From: RUG754 sp045545455
GTDB lineage: Bacteria > Bacillota > Clostridia > Peptostreptococcales > Anaerovoracaceae
Assembly (NCBI GenBank): GCA_045545455.1
Contig: JAZQAY010000056.1
Span: 1-12,851, forward strand
Length of the DNA: 12,851 nt
Direction: 5' to 3'
This document shows, one piece after another, positions 6,292 through 12,851 of this stretch. A program made the position numbers and the translations under genes. A model generated the notes under the pieces. It did not search any database, was not told where the DNA came from, and worked only from the letters and a program-made list of their open reading frames with translations. The first letter of the stretch is position 1; every line of letters begins with the position of its first letter.

Positions 6292-7140
6292 TCAAACCCT
6301 TTTAGCTGCTTCTATTACGTGGGAAATGAGGATGGTTGACGTAACTCCCCCTACTCCGCCGGGAACCGGTGTGATCGCTTTAACCACTGGCTCCACGTTC
6401 GCGAAGTCGCAGTCTCCTGCGATTTTTCCTGCTTCCACATCCCAGTTGATGCCTACGTCTATTATCACCTGATTAGGATTGGTGTACTCAGGACCTACGG
6501 ATCTGAGTTTGCCTGATGCGCAGATCAGTATATCTGCTTCGCGGGCGATCGATGCGGGATCCACCGTTCTGGTGTGGCAGTTCACCACAGTAGCGTTCTC
6601 GTGCATGAGCATCATGGCTACAGGGCGTCCTATCACGAGAGACCTTCCGATCACGCAGGCTTTAGTTCCCTTGATGGGAACGTCGTAGTACTTAAGTATC
6701 TCCATGGCTGCCTGAGCTGTGCATGGAGGAAAGCCCGTTTCAGTATTGGTGAAAACTCCTGCGAGACTTCCGTCTGTCATGCCGTCGATGTCTTTTTCGG
6801 GAGCCAGCATCTTCCTGGCTTTCTCGTTATCCAGCTGTGAAGGAAGCGGTCTGAACATGAGGATTCCGTGGACCAGTACGTCCTCATTGAGTTCTGTAAG
6901 AGTCCTGTCAAATTCTTCCTGGGAAACGTCTCCGGGAAGCAAAACTTTCATGACCTTCACTCCCACCGCTTCTGCTTTCTTTACTGCGCCTTTTTCATAG
7001 GCTATGTCATCGGGCCTCTCGCCCACTCTTAAGATGGCGAGGCAGGGCTCGATGCCCTTTGCTTTCAGTTCTTCAACGTCTTTTATTGACCTCTGGGTAA
7101 GCGCTTCCGTTACGGGAGCACCTTTTAAGATCTCTGCCAT
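6292..7140 (-). CDS. folD: Methylenetetrahydrofolate dehydrogenase FolD, probably lacking cyclohydrolase activity
   Basis: A 282-residue cytosolic enzyme of the FolD family that oxidises or forms 5,10-methylene-THF with NAD(P). The N-terminal catalytic domain holds Tyr48 and Asp119 (KDIDGM). The Rossmann domain carries IGRSLVIGRP at 164-173, and the C-terminal PVPGGVGGVTS block is intact. The family's catalytic Lys, four residues after the Tyr (Lys54 in E. coli, Lys56 in human), is Ala52 here. The conserved Gln of the VQLPLP motif is replaced: the site reads MFRPLP, with Phe96 aligned to Gln. Both residues are needed for the cyclohydrolase half-reaction in studied enzymes, so this copy is probably only a dehydrogenase. 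The neighbouring fchA would supply cyclohydrolase. GGAGGG lies 5 bases before the ATG. Confidence 0.93.
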   Translation of the reverse strand: MAEILKGAPVTEALTQRSIKDVEELKAKGIEPCLAILRVGERPDDIAYEKGAVKKAEAVGVKVMKVLLPGDVSQEEFDRTLTELNEDVLVHGILMFRPLPSQLDNEKARKMLAPEKDIDGMTDGSLAGVFTNTETGFPPCTAQAAMEILKYYDVPIKGTKACVIGRSLVIGRPVAMMLMHENATVVNCHTRTVDPASIAREADILICASGKLRSVGPEYTNPNQVIIDVGINWDVEAGKIAGDCDFANVEPVVKAITPVPGGVGGVTSTILISHVIEAAKRV

Positions 7141-7157
7141 TATAACCCTCCACTAAA

Positions 7158-7174
7158 GGCCGGTTTCCCGGTCC
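7158..7174 (-). other. GNRA-capped hairpin before folD
   Basis: CCGG-GAAA-CCGG on the minus strand (7168-7171, loop 7164-7167, 7160-7163) forms a small stem with a stable GAAA tetraloop. It lies 7 bases before the folD ribosome binding site. It may stabilise or tune the folD leader. Confidence 0.4.
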
Positions 7175-7204
7175 AAAAATACAGCGGAGCCAATCCGACT
7201 CCGC
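7175..7204 (-). terminator. Terminator-like hairpin between fchA and folD
   Basis: An 8-bp stem with one G-T wobble (7184-7191 with 7197-7204) closes a 5-base loop. TTTTT follows after a 5-base gap (7175-7179). The gap makes it a weak terminator. It starts 8 bases beyond the fchA stop and coincides with the predicted start of transcripts from the promoter at 7210-7238, so it could also be a 5' stabilising hairpin. Confidence 0.5.
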
Positions 7205-7209
7205 CTTAT

Positions 7210-7238
7210 ATTTTACAGATTATTATATATCATGTCAA
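7210..7238 (-). promoter_or_regulatory. Near-consensus internal promoter for folD
   Basis: On the minus strand a perfect TTGACA (7233-7238) is followed after 17 bases by TAAAAT (7210-7215), matching sigma-A consensus at 11 of 12 positions. The boxes overlap the last fchA codons and its stop. Transcription would begin near 7203, allowing folD and the FolT fusion to be made separately from fhs-fchA. Confidence 0.6.
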
Positions 7239-7824
7239 ATATCTCGTCAGACATGGATGAATATTTACGGAGCTTTTCATCTACCTCACGATCGATGGAT
7301 CCGGCATACTTGCGGTCCTTCATGAGCCTGGTGTTTACTCTGACGTTTACAGCGGCACCGTAGAGTGCTCCTCTCAGCATCTGGGCTCCAGTTGCAGCGT
7401 CCGAAAGCATGAGCTTCGAACCCTTCTTCCCGAACTCTGCCACGATCTCTATGGCTTCGCAGGAGAGCCTGAATATCTCAAGAGGCGCAGCCGCGGCGTC
7501 TCTTAAGCACTTCTCAAGGATCTCATCCCTTCCGGGTTCATCCTTGGGAATGCCATAGGCTTTAGAAAGGGGCTCAAAGGCCACCGCATCCTTCTCCACG
7601 CATTCCAGGAGTTTCACCCTGATATCCTGCGCTCTTACCATCAGAGCCTTCAGGTCCTCTTCAACGTCCGCATATTTCTTCTTTCCCACGGTGAGCTCCC
7701 CCACCATGTCGCCGAGGGCGATTCCGATAGCGCCTACAAGGGCAGACGCTCCCCCTCCCCCGGGTACCGAAGAAGGTGAAGCCAGAAGCTCTGTGAATTC
7801 ATTTATCTTAGTGTTTTCAAACAT
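7213..7824 (-). CDS. fchA: Methenyl-THF cyclohydrolase / formimino-THF cyclodeaminase family protein (FchA)
   Basis: A 203-residue, mainly alpha-helical cytosolic protein of the FTCD_C/FchA family. The folate-binding loop VPGGGGASAL is at residues 20-29 and the catalytic Asp lies in EKDAVAF (Asp79). In clostridial purine fermenters and acetogens such proteins hydrolyse 5,10-methenyl-THF to 10-formyl-THF, or deaminate 5-formimino-THF. Its position between fhs and folD, and the apparent loss of cyclohydrolase residues in FolD, favour the cyclohydrolase role. GAGG lies 7 bases before the ATG, and fhs ends 45 bases upstream, consistent with co-transcription. No formiminotransferase or histidine-degradation gene is nearby, which argues against a histidine role. 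Confidence 0.9.
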   Translation of the reverse strand: MFENTKINEFTELLASPSSVPGGGGASALVGAIGIALGDMVGELTVGKKKYADVEEDLKALMVRAQDIRVKLLECVEKDAVAFEPLSKAYGIPKDEPGRDEILEKCLRDAAAAPLEIFRLSCEAIEIVAEFGKKGSKLMLSDAATGAQMLRGALYGAAVNVRVNTRLMKDRKYAGSIDREVDEKLRKYSSMSDEIFDMIYNNL

Positions 7825-7869
7825 AGTCTTACCTCGCTGCCTAATACAACACTCACGTGCCGGTTTTCT

Positions 7870-9549
7870 TTAGAACAGTCCGCTGATAACACCGTTTTCG
7901 TCGATATCGATCTTCTCTGCGGAAGGTACTTTAGGAAGTCCGGGCATAGTCATTATATCACCTGCGTAGGCAACAATAAAGCCTGCTCCTGCACAAACTT
8001 TAACGTTTGTGATCTGGACCGTGAAGTCCTGAGGAGCTCCGAGAAGCTTCGGGTTATCTGAGAAGGAATACTGGGTCTTGGCCATGCAGATAGGAAGATC
8101 CCTGTATCCTAGTGCCTCGATCTCCTTGGCCTTAGTTCTTGCATTGGCCAGGATGAACATGTGCTTGGCGTGATATACGTCATGGCAGATGATTGAGATC
8201 TTCTTCTCGATGGAGTTGTCAAGCTCATACGTGAACTTGAAGTTATTGGGTTCTTCACAGAGACGTACAACTTCTTCTGCGAGGGCTACGCCGCCTTCGC
8301 CGCCCTTGGCCCATACTTCGGAAAGAGCAACGTTGACGCCAAGTTCTTTGCACTTCTCTTCAACGAGGGCGAGCTCAGCCTTGGTATCCGTAGGGAATGC
8401 GTTTATAGCTACTACGCAAGGGAGTCCGTATACGTTCTTCACGTTTGATACGTGCTGAAGGAGGTTGGGAAGTCCTGCTTCGAGAGCTTCCAGGTTCTCC
8501 TCATTTAACTGATCCTTGGGAACTCCGCCGTGATACTTGAGAGCTCTTACTGTGGCAACGATAACTGCTGCGGAGGGCTTAAGACCTGCCATCCTGCACT
8601 TGATGTCGACGAATTTCTCAGCTCCCAGGTCTGCAGCGAAACCTGCTTCTGTTACAGCGTAATCAGCAAGCTTAAGTGCCATCTTGGTAGCTGTTACGGA
8701 GTTGCAGCCGTGAGCGATATTAGCGAAAGGACCACCGTGGATGAAGGCAGGTGTTCCTTCGAGGGTCTGTACGAGGTTGGGCTTCAGCGCGTCCTTGAGG
8801 AGGGCTGCCATAGCGCCTTCAGCCTTGAGGTCGTGAGCTGTGATGGGCTTTCCTTCATATGAGTATCCGATGATGATCTTTGACAGTCTTTCCTTAAGAT
8901 CCTTGATATCCTCAGCGAGGCAAAGGATAGCCATTACTTCGGATGCTACTGTGATCTCGAAGCCGTCTTCCCTGGGAACGCCCTGAACTCTTCCGCCAAG
9001 GCCGCCTACGATATGTCTAAGCTGCCTGTCGTTCATGTCGACTGCTCTCTTCCATGTGATCTGCTTGGGATCGATCCTTAAGGTGTTTCCCTGCTGGATG
9101 TGGTTGTCAAGCATTGCTGCAAGGAGGTTGTTGGCTGCTCCTACTGCGTGGAAGTCGCCGGTGAAGTGAAGGTTTATGTCTTCCATGGGAACTACCTGAG
9201 CGTATCCGCCGCCTGCAGCACCGCCCTTGACGCCGAATACGGGGCCAAGTGAAGGTTCACGGAGTGCGACCATGGCATTCTTTCCGATCTTTCTGAGTCC
9301 GTCTGCCAGACCTACGGATGTGGTGGTCTTACCTTCACCTGCAGGTGTAGGAGTGATAGCTGTTACCAGGATCAGCTTGCCGTCCTTCTTATCAGCGTGG
9401 TCCTTAAGGAGCTTGTAGTCTACCTTAGCCTTGTACTTCCCGTACTGCTCCAGGTATTTTTCTTCGATACCTGCTTTCTCAGCGATCTCAGTGATGAGTT
9501 TTTTGTCACATGCCTGTGCGATCTCGATGTCGGATCTGAATTCTGCCAT
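7870..9549 (-). CDS. fhs: Formate-tetrahydrofolate ligase
   Basis: A 559-residue cytosolic ligase, the standard length for bacterial Fhs, which makes 10-formyl-THF from formate, THF and ATP. The P-loop TPTPAGEGKTTTSVG spans residues 67-80. The conserved EPSLGPVFGVKGGAAGGGYAQ block follows at about 99-118, then the INLHFTGDFHAV segment. The C-terminal region includes MTMPGLPKVPSAE. GGAGG (9556-9560) is 6 bases before the ATG. It is the first gene of the minus-strand cassette fhs-fchA-folD-folT/cyclo-ligase and is read away from the LysR gene. No terminator is visible before fchA. The gene gives entry of formate into the one-carbon pool for purines, thymidylate, serine and methionine, or for acetogenesis if the missing pathway parts exist elsewhere. 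Confidence 0.98.
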   Translation of the reverse strand: MAEFRSDIEIAQACDKKLITEIAEKAGIEEKYLEQYGKYKAKVDYKLLKDHADKKDGKLILVTAITPTPAGEGKTTTSVGLADGLRKIGKNAMVALREPSLGPVFGVKGGAAGGGYAQVVPMEDINLHFTGDFHAVGAANNLLAAMLDNHIQQGNTLRIDPKQITWKRAVDMNDRQLRHIVGGLGGRVQGVPREDGFEITVASEVMAILCLAEDIKDLKERLSKIIIGYSYEGKPITAHDLKAEGAMAALLKDALKPNLVQTLEGTPAFIHGGPFANIAHGCNSVTATKMALKLADYAVTEAGFAADLGAEKFVDIKCRMAGLKPSAAVIVATVRALKYHGGVPKDQLNEENLEALEAGLPNLLQHVSNVKNVYGLPCVVAINAFPTDTKAELALVEEKCKELGVNVALSEVWAKGGEGGVALAEEVVRLCEEPNNFKFTYELDNSIEKKISIICHDVYHAKHMFILANARTKAKEIEALGYRDLPICMAKTQYSFSDNPKLLGAPQDFTVQITNVKVCAGAGFIVAYAGDIMTMPGLPKVPSAEKIDIDENGVISGLF

Positions 9550-9645
9550 AATTTGCCTCCAAATGATTTTTATCTTGTTTTTTTATTTATATACATTATA
9601 ATTGGGTTGAGCGGGTAAATATCTGTTATTTATCCTACAATGGTC

Positions 9646-9674
9646 ATTATACTAGCAGGTTTCCTCATAGTAAA
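9646..9674 (-). promoter_or_regulatory. Predicted fhs promoter overlapping a dyad and an opposing -10
   Basis: On the minus strand TTTACT (9669-9674), a 17-base spacer and a perfect TATAAT (9646-9651) face fhs. The leader would be about 90 bases. On the plus strand TATACT (9648-9653) overlaps the same bases and could be the -10 of the LysR gene. A second TATAAT toward fhs lies at 9595-9600 without a good -35. Confidence 0.5.
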
Positions 9675-9685
9675 CCTACTTTTTT
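9654..9685. promoter_or_regulatory. Inverted repeat in the fhs/LysR control region
   Basis: Arms AGCAGGTTT (9654-9662) and AAACCTACT (9672-9680) are complementary at 8 of 9 positions with a 9-base spacer. A T run (9680-9685) follows on the plus strand. As DNA it covers the -35 of the fhs promoter and contains a T-N11-A core, so it may be an operator for the adjacent LysR-type protein. As RNA on the plus strand it resembles a terminator in the LysR leader. Confidence 0.45.
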
Positions 9686-9695
9686 AGCACTTAAG

Positions 9696-9711
9696 TTGAA
9701 GTTTTCTTCAA
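9696..9711. promoter_or_regulatory. Perfect 6-bp dyad upstream of the LysR gene
   Basis: TTGAAG-TTTT-CTTCAA is a perfect inverted repeat ending 19 bases before the LysR ribosome binding site. It could be an autoregulatory operator. No direct evidence links it to this regulator. Confidence 0.4.
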
Positions 9712-9741
9712 GCTAAACGCATTTTAGTGAAAGGAGTTTCC

Positions 9742-10614
9742 ATGTCATTATATTCATACAAAGTATTCCTGGAGGTAGTCGACGCAGGAAGCTTCGTCAA
9801 GGCTGCTGAGAAGCTGAACCTCTCCCCCTCTGCCGTGAGCCACGCGGTGAAGGCCCTTGAAAATGAGTTCGGCTTCAGCCTCTTTAACAGGAACCGCTCG
9901 GGTGCTGTGGTCACCGGAAGCGGTCAGAGGATCCTCCCCTACATCAGGAGCCTTATCAAGATCCAGGATAATCTGGAGCAGGAAGTGAACATCATAAACC
10001 GTTTCGACGTTGGCGCCGTCAGGATCGCCATGTTCTCCTCCGTAGCCTCGAACTGGTTCATCAAGATACTTCATGATTTCAAGGAGAAGAACCCCGGGAT
10101 CGACGTCATCTTCCAGCAGGGAGACTACGCAGATATCCTCAGGTGGCTCGAAGACGGCGAAGTGGACATGGCATTCACCACCGACGAACTCTCTAAGAAC
10201 CTCAACTTCACACCTCTTAAGAAGGATCCTCTGATCTGCGTGACGGCAGGCGATTACGTGCCCCTCAACTTCATGTCCGTGACCCCGGAGGATCTCCGGA
10301 AGGGACACCTGATAATAAACAAAGAATGCGAGGAGTACGATGCAAAAGATTTCCTCGAAAAGAACAAGCTCCGCCCCTCAGCCTACTATGAAACTGTGAC
10401 CCACCAGACTCTGTTTGCCATGGTAAGAGAAGGCATGGGCATCTGCCTCATACCGGAGCTTGTGGCCAATGCCGCACCTGCCGGTGTGAAGAAGTACCCC
10501 ATTGCGGGAAACCCCTCCAGGATGATAGGTCTCACTTACTCCGATCCCGATGCCATATCACCTGCATCGAAACTTCTGACGGAAGAGATCAGGGAGTATG
10601 TTGCCACACTTTGA
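9742..10614 (+). CDS. LysR-type transcriptional regulator
   Basis: A 290-residue LTTR. The N-terminal winged helix-turn-helix is clear (SFVKAAEKLNLSPSAVSHAV, about residues 17-36, then LENEFGFSLFNR). A linker helix follows, then a periplasmic-binding-like effector domain from about residue 90 (VRIAMFSSVASNWF) to the end. I start at ATG 9742 because AAGGAG (9731-9736) lies 5 bases before it. An upstream in-frame GTG at 9727 would contain that site. The gene is divergent from fhs and upstream of the EamA/O-acetylhomoserine sulfhydrylase pair, so either unit could be its target. The effector cannot be read from sequence; an O-acetyl amino acid or a one-carbon metabolite is a guess based on context. 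Confidence 0.93.
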   Translation: MSLYSYKVFLEVVDAGSFVKAAEKLNLSPSAVSHAVKALENEFGFSLFNRNRSGAVVTGSGQRILPYIRSLIKIQDNLEQEVNIINRFDVGAVRIAMFSSVASNWFIKILHDFKEKNPGIDVIFQQGDYADILRWLEDGEVDMAFTTDELSKNLNFTPLKKDPLICVTAGDYVPLNFMSVTPEDLRKGHLIINKECEEYDAKDFLEKNKLRPSAYYETVTHQTLFAMVREGMGICLIPELVANAAPAGVKKYPIAGNPSRMIGLTYSDPDAISPASKLLTEEIREYVATL

Positions 10615-10627
10615 CAGCTCCCCGCCC

Positions 10628-10656
10628 TTGTATTTTTATCCTTCCTATGTTATACT
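10628..10656 (+). promoter_or_regulatory. Predicted promoter for the transporter-sulfhydrylase operon
   Basis: TTGTAT (10628-10633) and TATACT (10651-10656) are separated by 17 bases. They lie just past the LysR stop and give a leader of about 33 bases before the EamA gene. No terminator is visible between the LysR stop and this promoter, so read-through from LysR is also possible. Confidence 0.6.
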
Positions 10657-10695
10657 ATTTAATTATTTTACACCAATTATCTGCGGAGAGTTTTA

Positions 10696-11598
10696 ATGAC
10701 AGATAAGCGAAAAGGCGAACTTATGATGGTTGCCTGCGGAGTGCTTTGGAGCATGAGCGGCATCACCATGAAATACATAAACTGGAACCCCCTTCTCATC
10801 GTGGGAGGCAGAGGTGTTTTCAGTGCCCTCATAATCTTCATTTCCATGAAGATGTCCGGGTATAAACTGAAGGTCTCTAAGAAGTCCCTGGGGATAGCCT
10901 TTCTCACCTTCATGAACCTGGTGCTCTTCGTATCCGCCAATAAATATACCACGGCGGCAAACGCCATCGTTCTTCAGTACACTGCACCGGTCTTCGTACT
11001 GATCGTGACCGCCTTCGTGCTTAAGAGAAAGCTCAGGAGTTTCGAGATACTGACTGTGCTCGCGGCACTTTTCGGAATTATCCTGTTCTTCATGGATCAG
11101 GTCTCCGGAAACGGAATGTCCGGAAACATCATGGCTGTGGCCTCGGGCTTCTTCATGGGCATCATGTACGCCCTGACAGGTGAAATAAAGGACGACGGCG
11201 AACGTATCTCAGGGCTCGTTCTGGGACACACCGCTCTCGCCGTGATCTGCATACCGCTGGGAGTATACTTCACCGATCCCGCTGAGATCACTCTGCTTCC
11301 AATAATGCTGGTGGTGTTCCTGGGAGTCGTTCAGATGGGCATACCCTACTCCCTCTACGGAAGAGCCACGGCACTGATCAGCGGAGTCGAAGTATCACTC
11401 ATCTCAATGATCGAGCCCATACTGAACCCTATCTGGGTGGCCCTGATCTACGGTGAGGTCCCGGGCTTCCGAGCACTGATCGGCGCAGTCCTCATCATAG
11501 GCGCAGTGGCTGCCTATACCATAATAGACGCCAAACATCCGGCCCCTCAGGCCATTGACAATACAAACGAAACAGACATCAAGGAGGAAAACATATGA
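10696..11598 (+). CDS. EamA/DMT-superfamily transporter
   Basis: A 300-residue integral membrane protein with about ten hydrophobic segments in two EamA repeats (roughly residues 5-135 and 143-280), as in drug/metabolite transporters. The first half includes ANAIVLQYTAPVFV and the second ISMIEPILNPIWVALIYGE, both typical of EamA domains. The C-terminal tail is hydrophilic. GGAG lies 7 bases before the ATG. Its last bases overlap the next start codon as ATGA, so the two genes are translationally coupled. Pairing with a sulfur amino acid enzyme suggests transport of a related amino acid or intermediate, as for the E. coli cysteine/O-acetylserine exporter EamA. This is only an inference. Confidence 0.88.
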   Translation: MTDKRKGELMMVACGVLWSMSGITMKYINWNPLLIVGGRGVFSALIIFISMKMSGYKLKVSKKSLGIAFLTFMNLVLFVSANKYTTAANAIVLQYTAPVFVLIVTAFVLKRKLRSFEILTVLAALFGIILFFMDQVSGNGMSGNIMAVASGFFMGIMYALTGEIKDDGERISGLVLGHTALAVICIPLGVYFTDPAEITLLPIMLVVFLGVVQMGIPYSLYGRATALISGVEVSLISMIEPILNPIWVALIYGEVPGFRALIGAVLIIGAVAAYTIIDAKHPAPQAIDNTNETDIKEENI

Positions 11599-12851
11599 AA
11601 ACGGATACAATTTGCCTACATTCAGGTTATAAGGCAAAAAACGCACAGGCAAGACAGCTTCCCATCTATCAGAGCACCACATTCAAATACGATACTTCTG
11701 AAGACATGGCCAAGCTCTTCGAACTGGATTCCAATGACTACATGTATTCCCGCCTTGCCAATCCTACGAATGATTTCGTAGCTCAGAAGATCGCTGCCCT
11801 CGAGGGAGGCACAGCTGCCATCCTCACCTCATCAGGACAGGCCGCCACGTTCTTTGCGGTATTCAACATCGCAGGCTGCGGAGATCACGTGATCGCTTCA
11901 TCCACCATCTACGGCGGGTCCTTCAATCTCTTCAACGTGACCATGGCCAGGATGGGTATCGAGTTCACCTTCGTGGATCCCCTCTGTTCAGACGAGGAGC
12001 TGGAAGCAGCATTCAGGCCGAACACCAAGGCAGTATTCGGAGAGACCATCGCGAACCCTGCCCTCACCGTTTTCGACATAGAGCGTTTCGCGAAGGCTGC
12101 ACACGCTCACGGGGTACCCCTTATCGTGGATAATACCTTTGCGACTCCCATATTTTGCAGGCCCTTCGAATGGGGCGCTGACATAGTCACCCACTCCACC
12201 ACCAAGTACATGCAGGGAACCGCTTCCATAATCGGAGGCTGCATCGTGGACTCCGGCAAGTTCAACTGGGACGAGCATAAAGACAAGTTCCCCTGTCTCA
12301 CCACACCGGATGAAAGCTATCACGGAGTGGTTTACACCCAGAAGTTCGGTCTGGGCGGAGCGTATATAACGAAGATCATGGCTCAGCTCATGCGCGACTT
12401 CGGCTCAACCCCTTCTCCTCACGATTCATATCTTCTGGAGCTGGGGCTCGAAAGCCTTCACGTGAGAGTACGCCGCCATGCTGAGAACGCCCTTAAGATC
12501 GCACAGTTCCTTCAGGATCATCCTAAGATCTCCTGGATAAACTATCCCGATCTTCCGGGAAATCCCTACTACGACATCGTAAAGAAATACATGCCCGAGG
12601 GTACCTGCGGGGTGCTTTGTTTCGGAGTCAGTGGCGGCCGCAAAAAAGCCGAAGAGTTCATGAGCTACCTTAAGCTGGCCACCATCGAGACCCACGTTGC
12701 AGACTCTCACACCTGCTGTCTCCACCCTGCATCATCCACTCACAGACAGATGACAGACGAGCAGCTGGAAGCCGCAGGAGTTCCTTCTGATATGATCAGA
12801 CTTTCAGTCGGACTTGAAGACGCCGGCGATCTCATCGATGATATCAGCCAG
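11595..12851 (+). CDS. O-acetylhomoserine sulfhydrylase-like PLP enzyme (partial, 3' end outside window)
   Basis: 419 codons are visible without a stop, and family members of about 425 residues suggest only a few are missing. This is a Cys/Met-metabolism PLP enzyme (fold type I). An N-terminal QLPIYQSTTFKY leads to YSRLANPTNDF (51-61), which contacts PLP phosphate. SSGQAA lies at 79-84, VDNTFATP at 178-185, and the Schiff-base Lys204 in HSTTKYMQG. The long C-terminal domain with ADSHTCCLHPASSTH resembles MetY, which makes homocysteine from O-acetylhomoserine and sulfide, more than cystathionine gamma-synthase. A methionine gamma-lyase role is not excluded. AAGGAGG (11581-11587) is inside the EamA gene, 7 bases before this ATG. 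The start overlaps the EamA stop by 4 bases. Confidence 0.9.
   Translation, partial: MKTDTICLHSGYKAKNAQARQLPIYQSTTFKYDTSEDMAKLFELDSNDYMYSRLANPTNDFVAQKIAALEGGTAAILTSSGQAATFFAVFNIAGCGDHVIASSTIYGGSFNLFNVTMARMGIEFTFVDPLCSDEELEAAFRPNTKAVFGETIANPALTVFDIERFAKAAHAHGVPLIVDNTFATPIFCRPFEWGADIVTHSTTKYMQGTASIIGGCIVDSGKFNWDEHKDKFPCLTTPDESYHGVVYTQKFGLGGAYITKIMAQLMRDFGSTPSPHDSYLLELGLESLHVRVRRHAENALKIAQFLQDHPKISWINYPDLPGNPYYDIVKKYMPEGTCGVLCFGVSGGRKKAEEFMSYLKLATIETHVADSHTCCLHPASSTHRQMTDEQLEAAGVPSDMIRLSVGLEDAGDLIDDISQ

Noticed and set aside
9754..10308. 184-codon antisense open frame inside the LysR gene
   Set aside because: It is rich in Glu/Asp/Val/His codons that mirror LysR codon use, has no recognisable domain, and lies wholly within a secure gene on the other strand.

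Overview
The window looks like chromosomal DNA of a low- to mid-GC anaerobic member of the Clostridia (Bacillota), possibly near Lachnospiraceae or related Eubacteriales. This is inferred from strong GGAGG-type ribosome binding sites, sigma-A-like promoters, short-loop intrinsic terminators, an ECF-type folate S component, and a formate-tetrahydrofolate ligase (Fhs) with a separate FchA-type cyclohydrolase. No mobile element, CRISPR array, rRNA or tRNA gene is visible. Coding density is high and there is no gene-free stretch above 300 bases.

Left part (1-3500): an M32 carboxypeptidase gene (+) converges, through a strong bidirectional terminator, on a two-gene minus-strand unit. That unit is rlmH (23S rRNA methyltransferase) followed by a flavodoxin-fold protein with an Isf-like CX2CX2CX5C motif. 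A 287-base intergenic region holds the rlmH promoter and short inverted repeats. It separates rlmH from a divergent low-molecular-weight phosphotyrosine phosphatase gene (+), whose stop codon sits inside a bidirectional terminator shared with the next gene.

Centre (3503-9549, all minus strand, transcribed right to left): a one-carbon/folate cassette of fhs (formate activation), fchA (methenyl-THF cyclohydrolase/cyclodeaminase family), folD (methylene-THF dehydrogenase) and a gene fusing a FolT-type folate ECF S component to 5-formyl-THF cyclo-ligase. A sodium:alanine/glycine symporter gene follows after a terminator-like leader. The genes form a coherent route: folate uptake, recovery of 5-formyl-THF, and formate -> 10-formyl-THF -> methenyl-THF -> methylene-THF. 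FolD lacks two residues needed for cyclohydrolase activity in well-studied FolD proteins, so FchA probably supplies that step. Several regulatory features lie between the genes: a near-consensus promoter at the fchA/folD junction, a structured leader before the FolT fusion with two copies of a 13-nt motif, and a promoter-plus-terminator leader before the symporter.

Right part (9550-12851): a divergent regulatory region with overlapping -10 boxes and two dyads separates fhs from a LysR-type regulator gene (+). Next come an EamA-family transporter gene with its own promoter and, overlapping it by ATGA, a PLP-dependent O-acetylhomoserine sulfhydrylase-like gene that runs off the window end. This half links to sulfur amino acid (homocysteine/methionine) synthesis, which also uses folate one-carbon units.

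The best candidates for something undescribed are the pseudo-symmetric leader RNA at 6138-6222, the FolT-cyclo-ligase fusion, and the split of cyclohydrolase and dehydrogenase functions between FchA and a residue-altered FolD.
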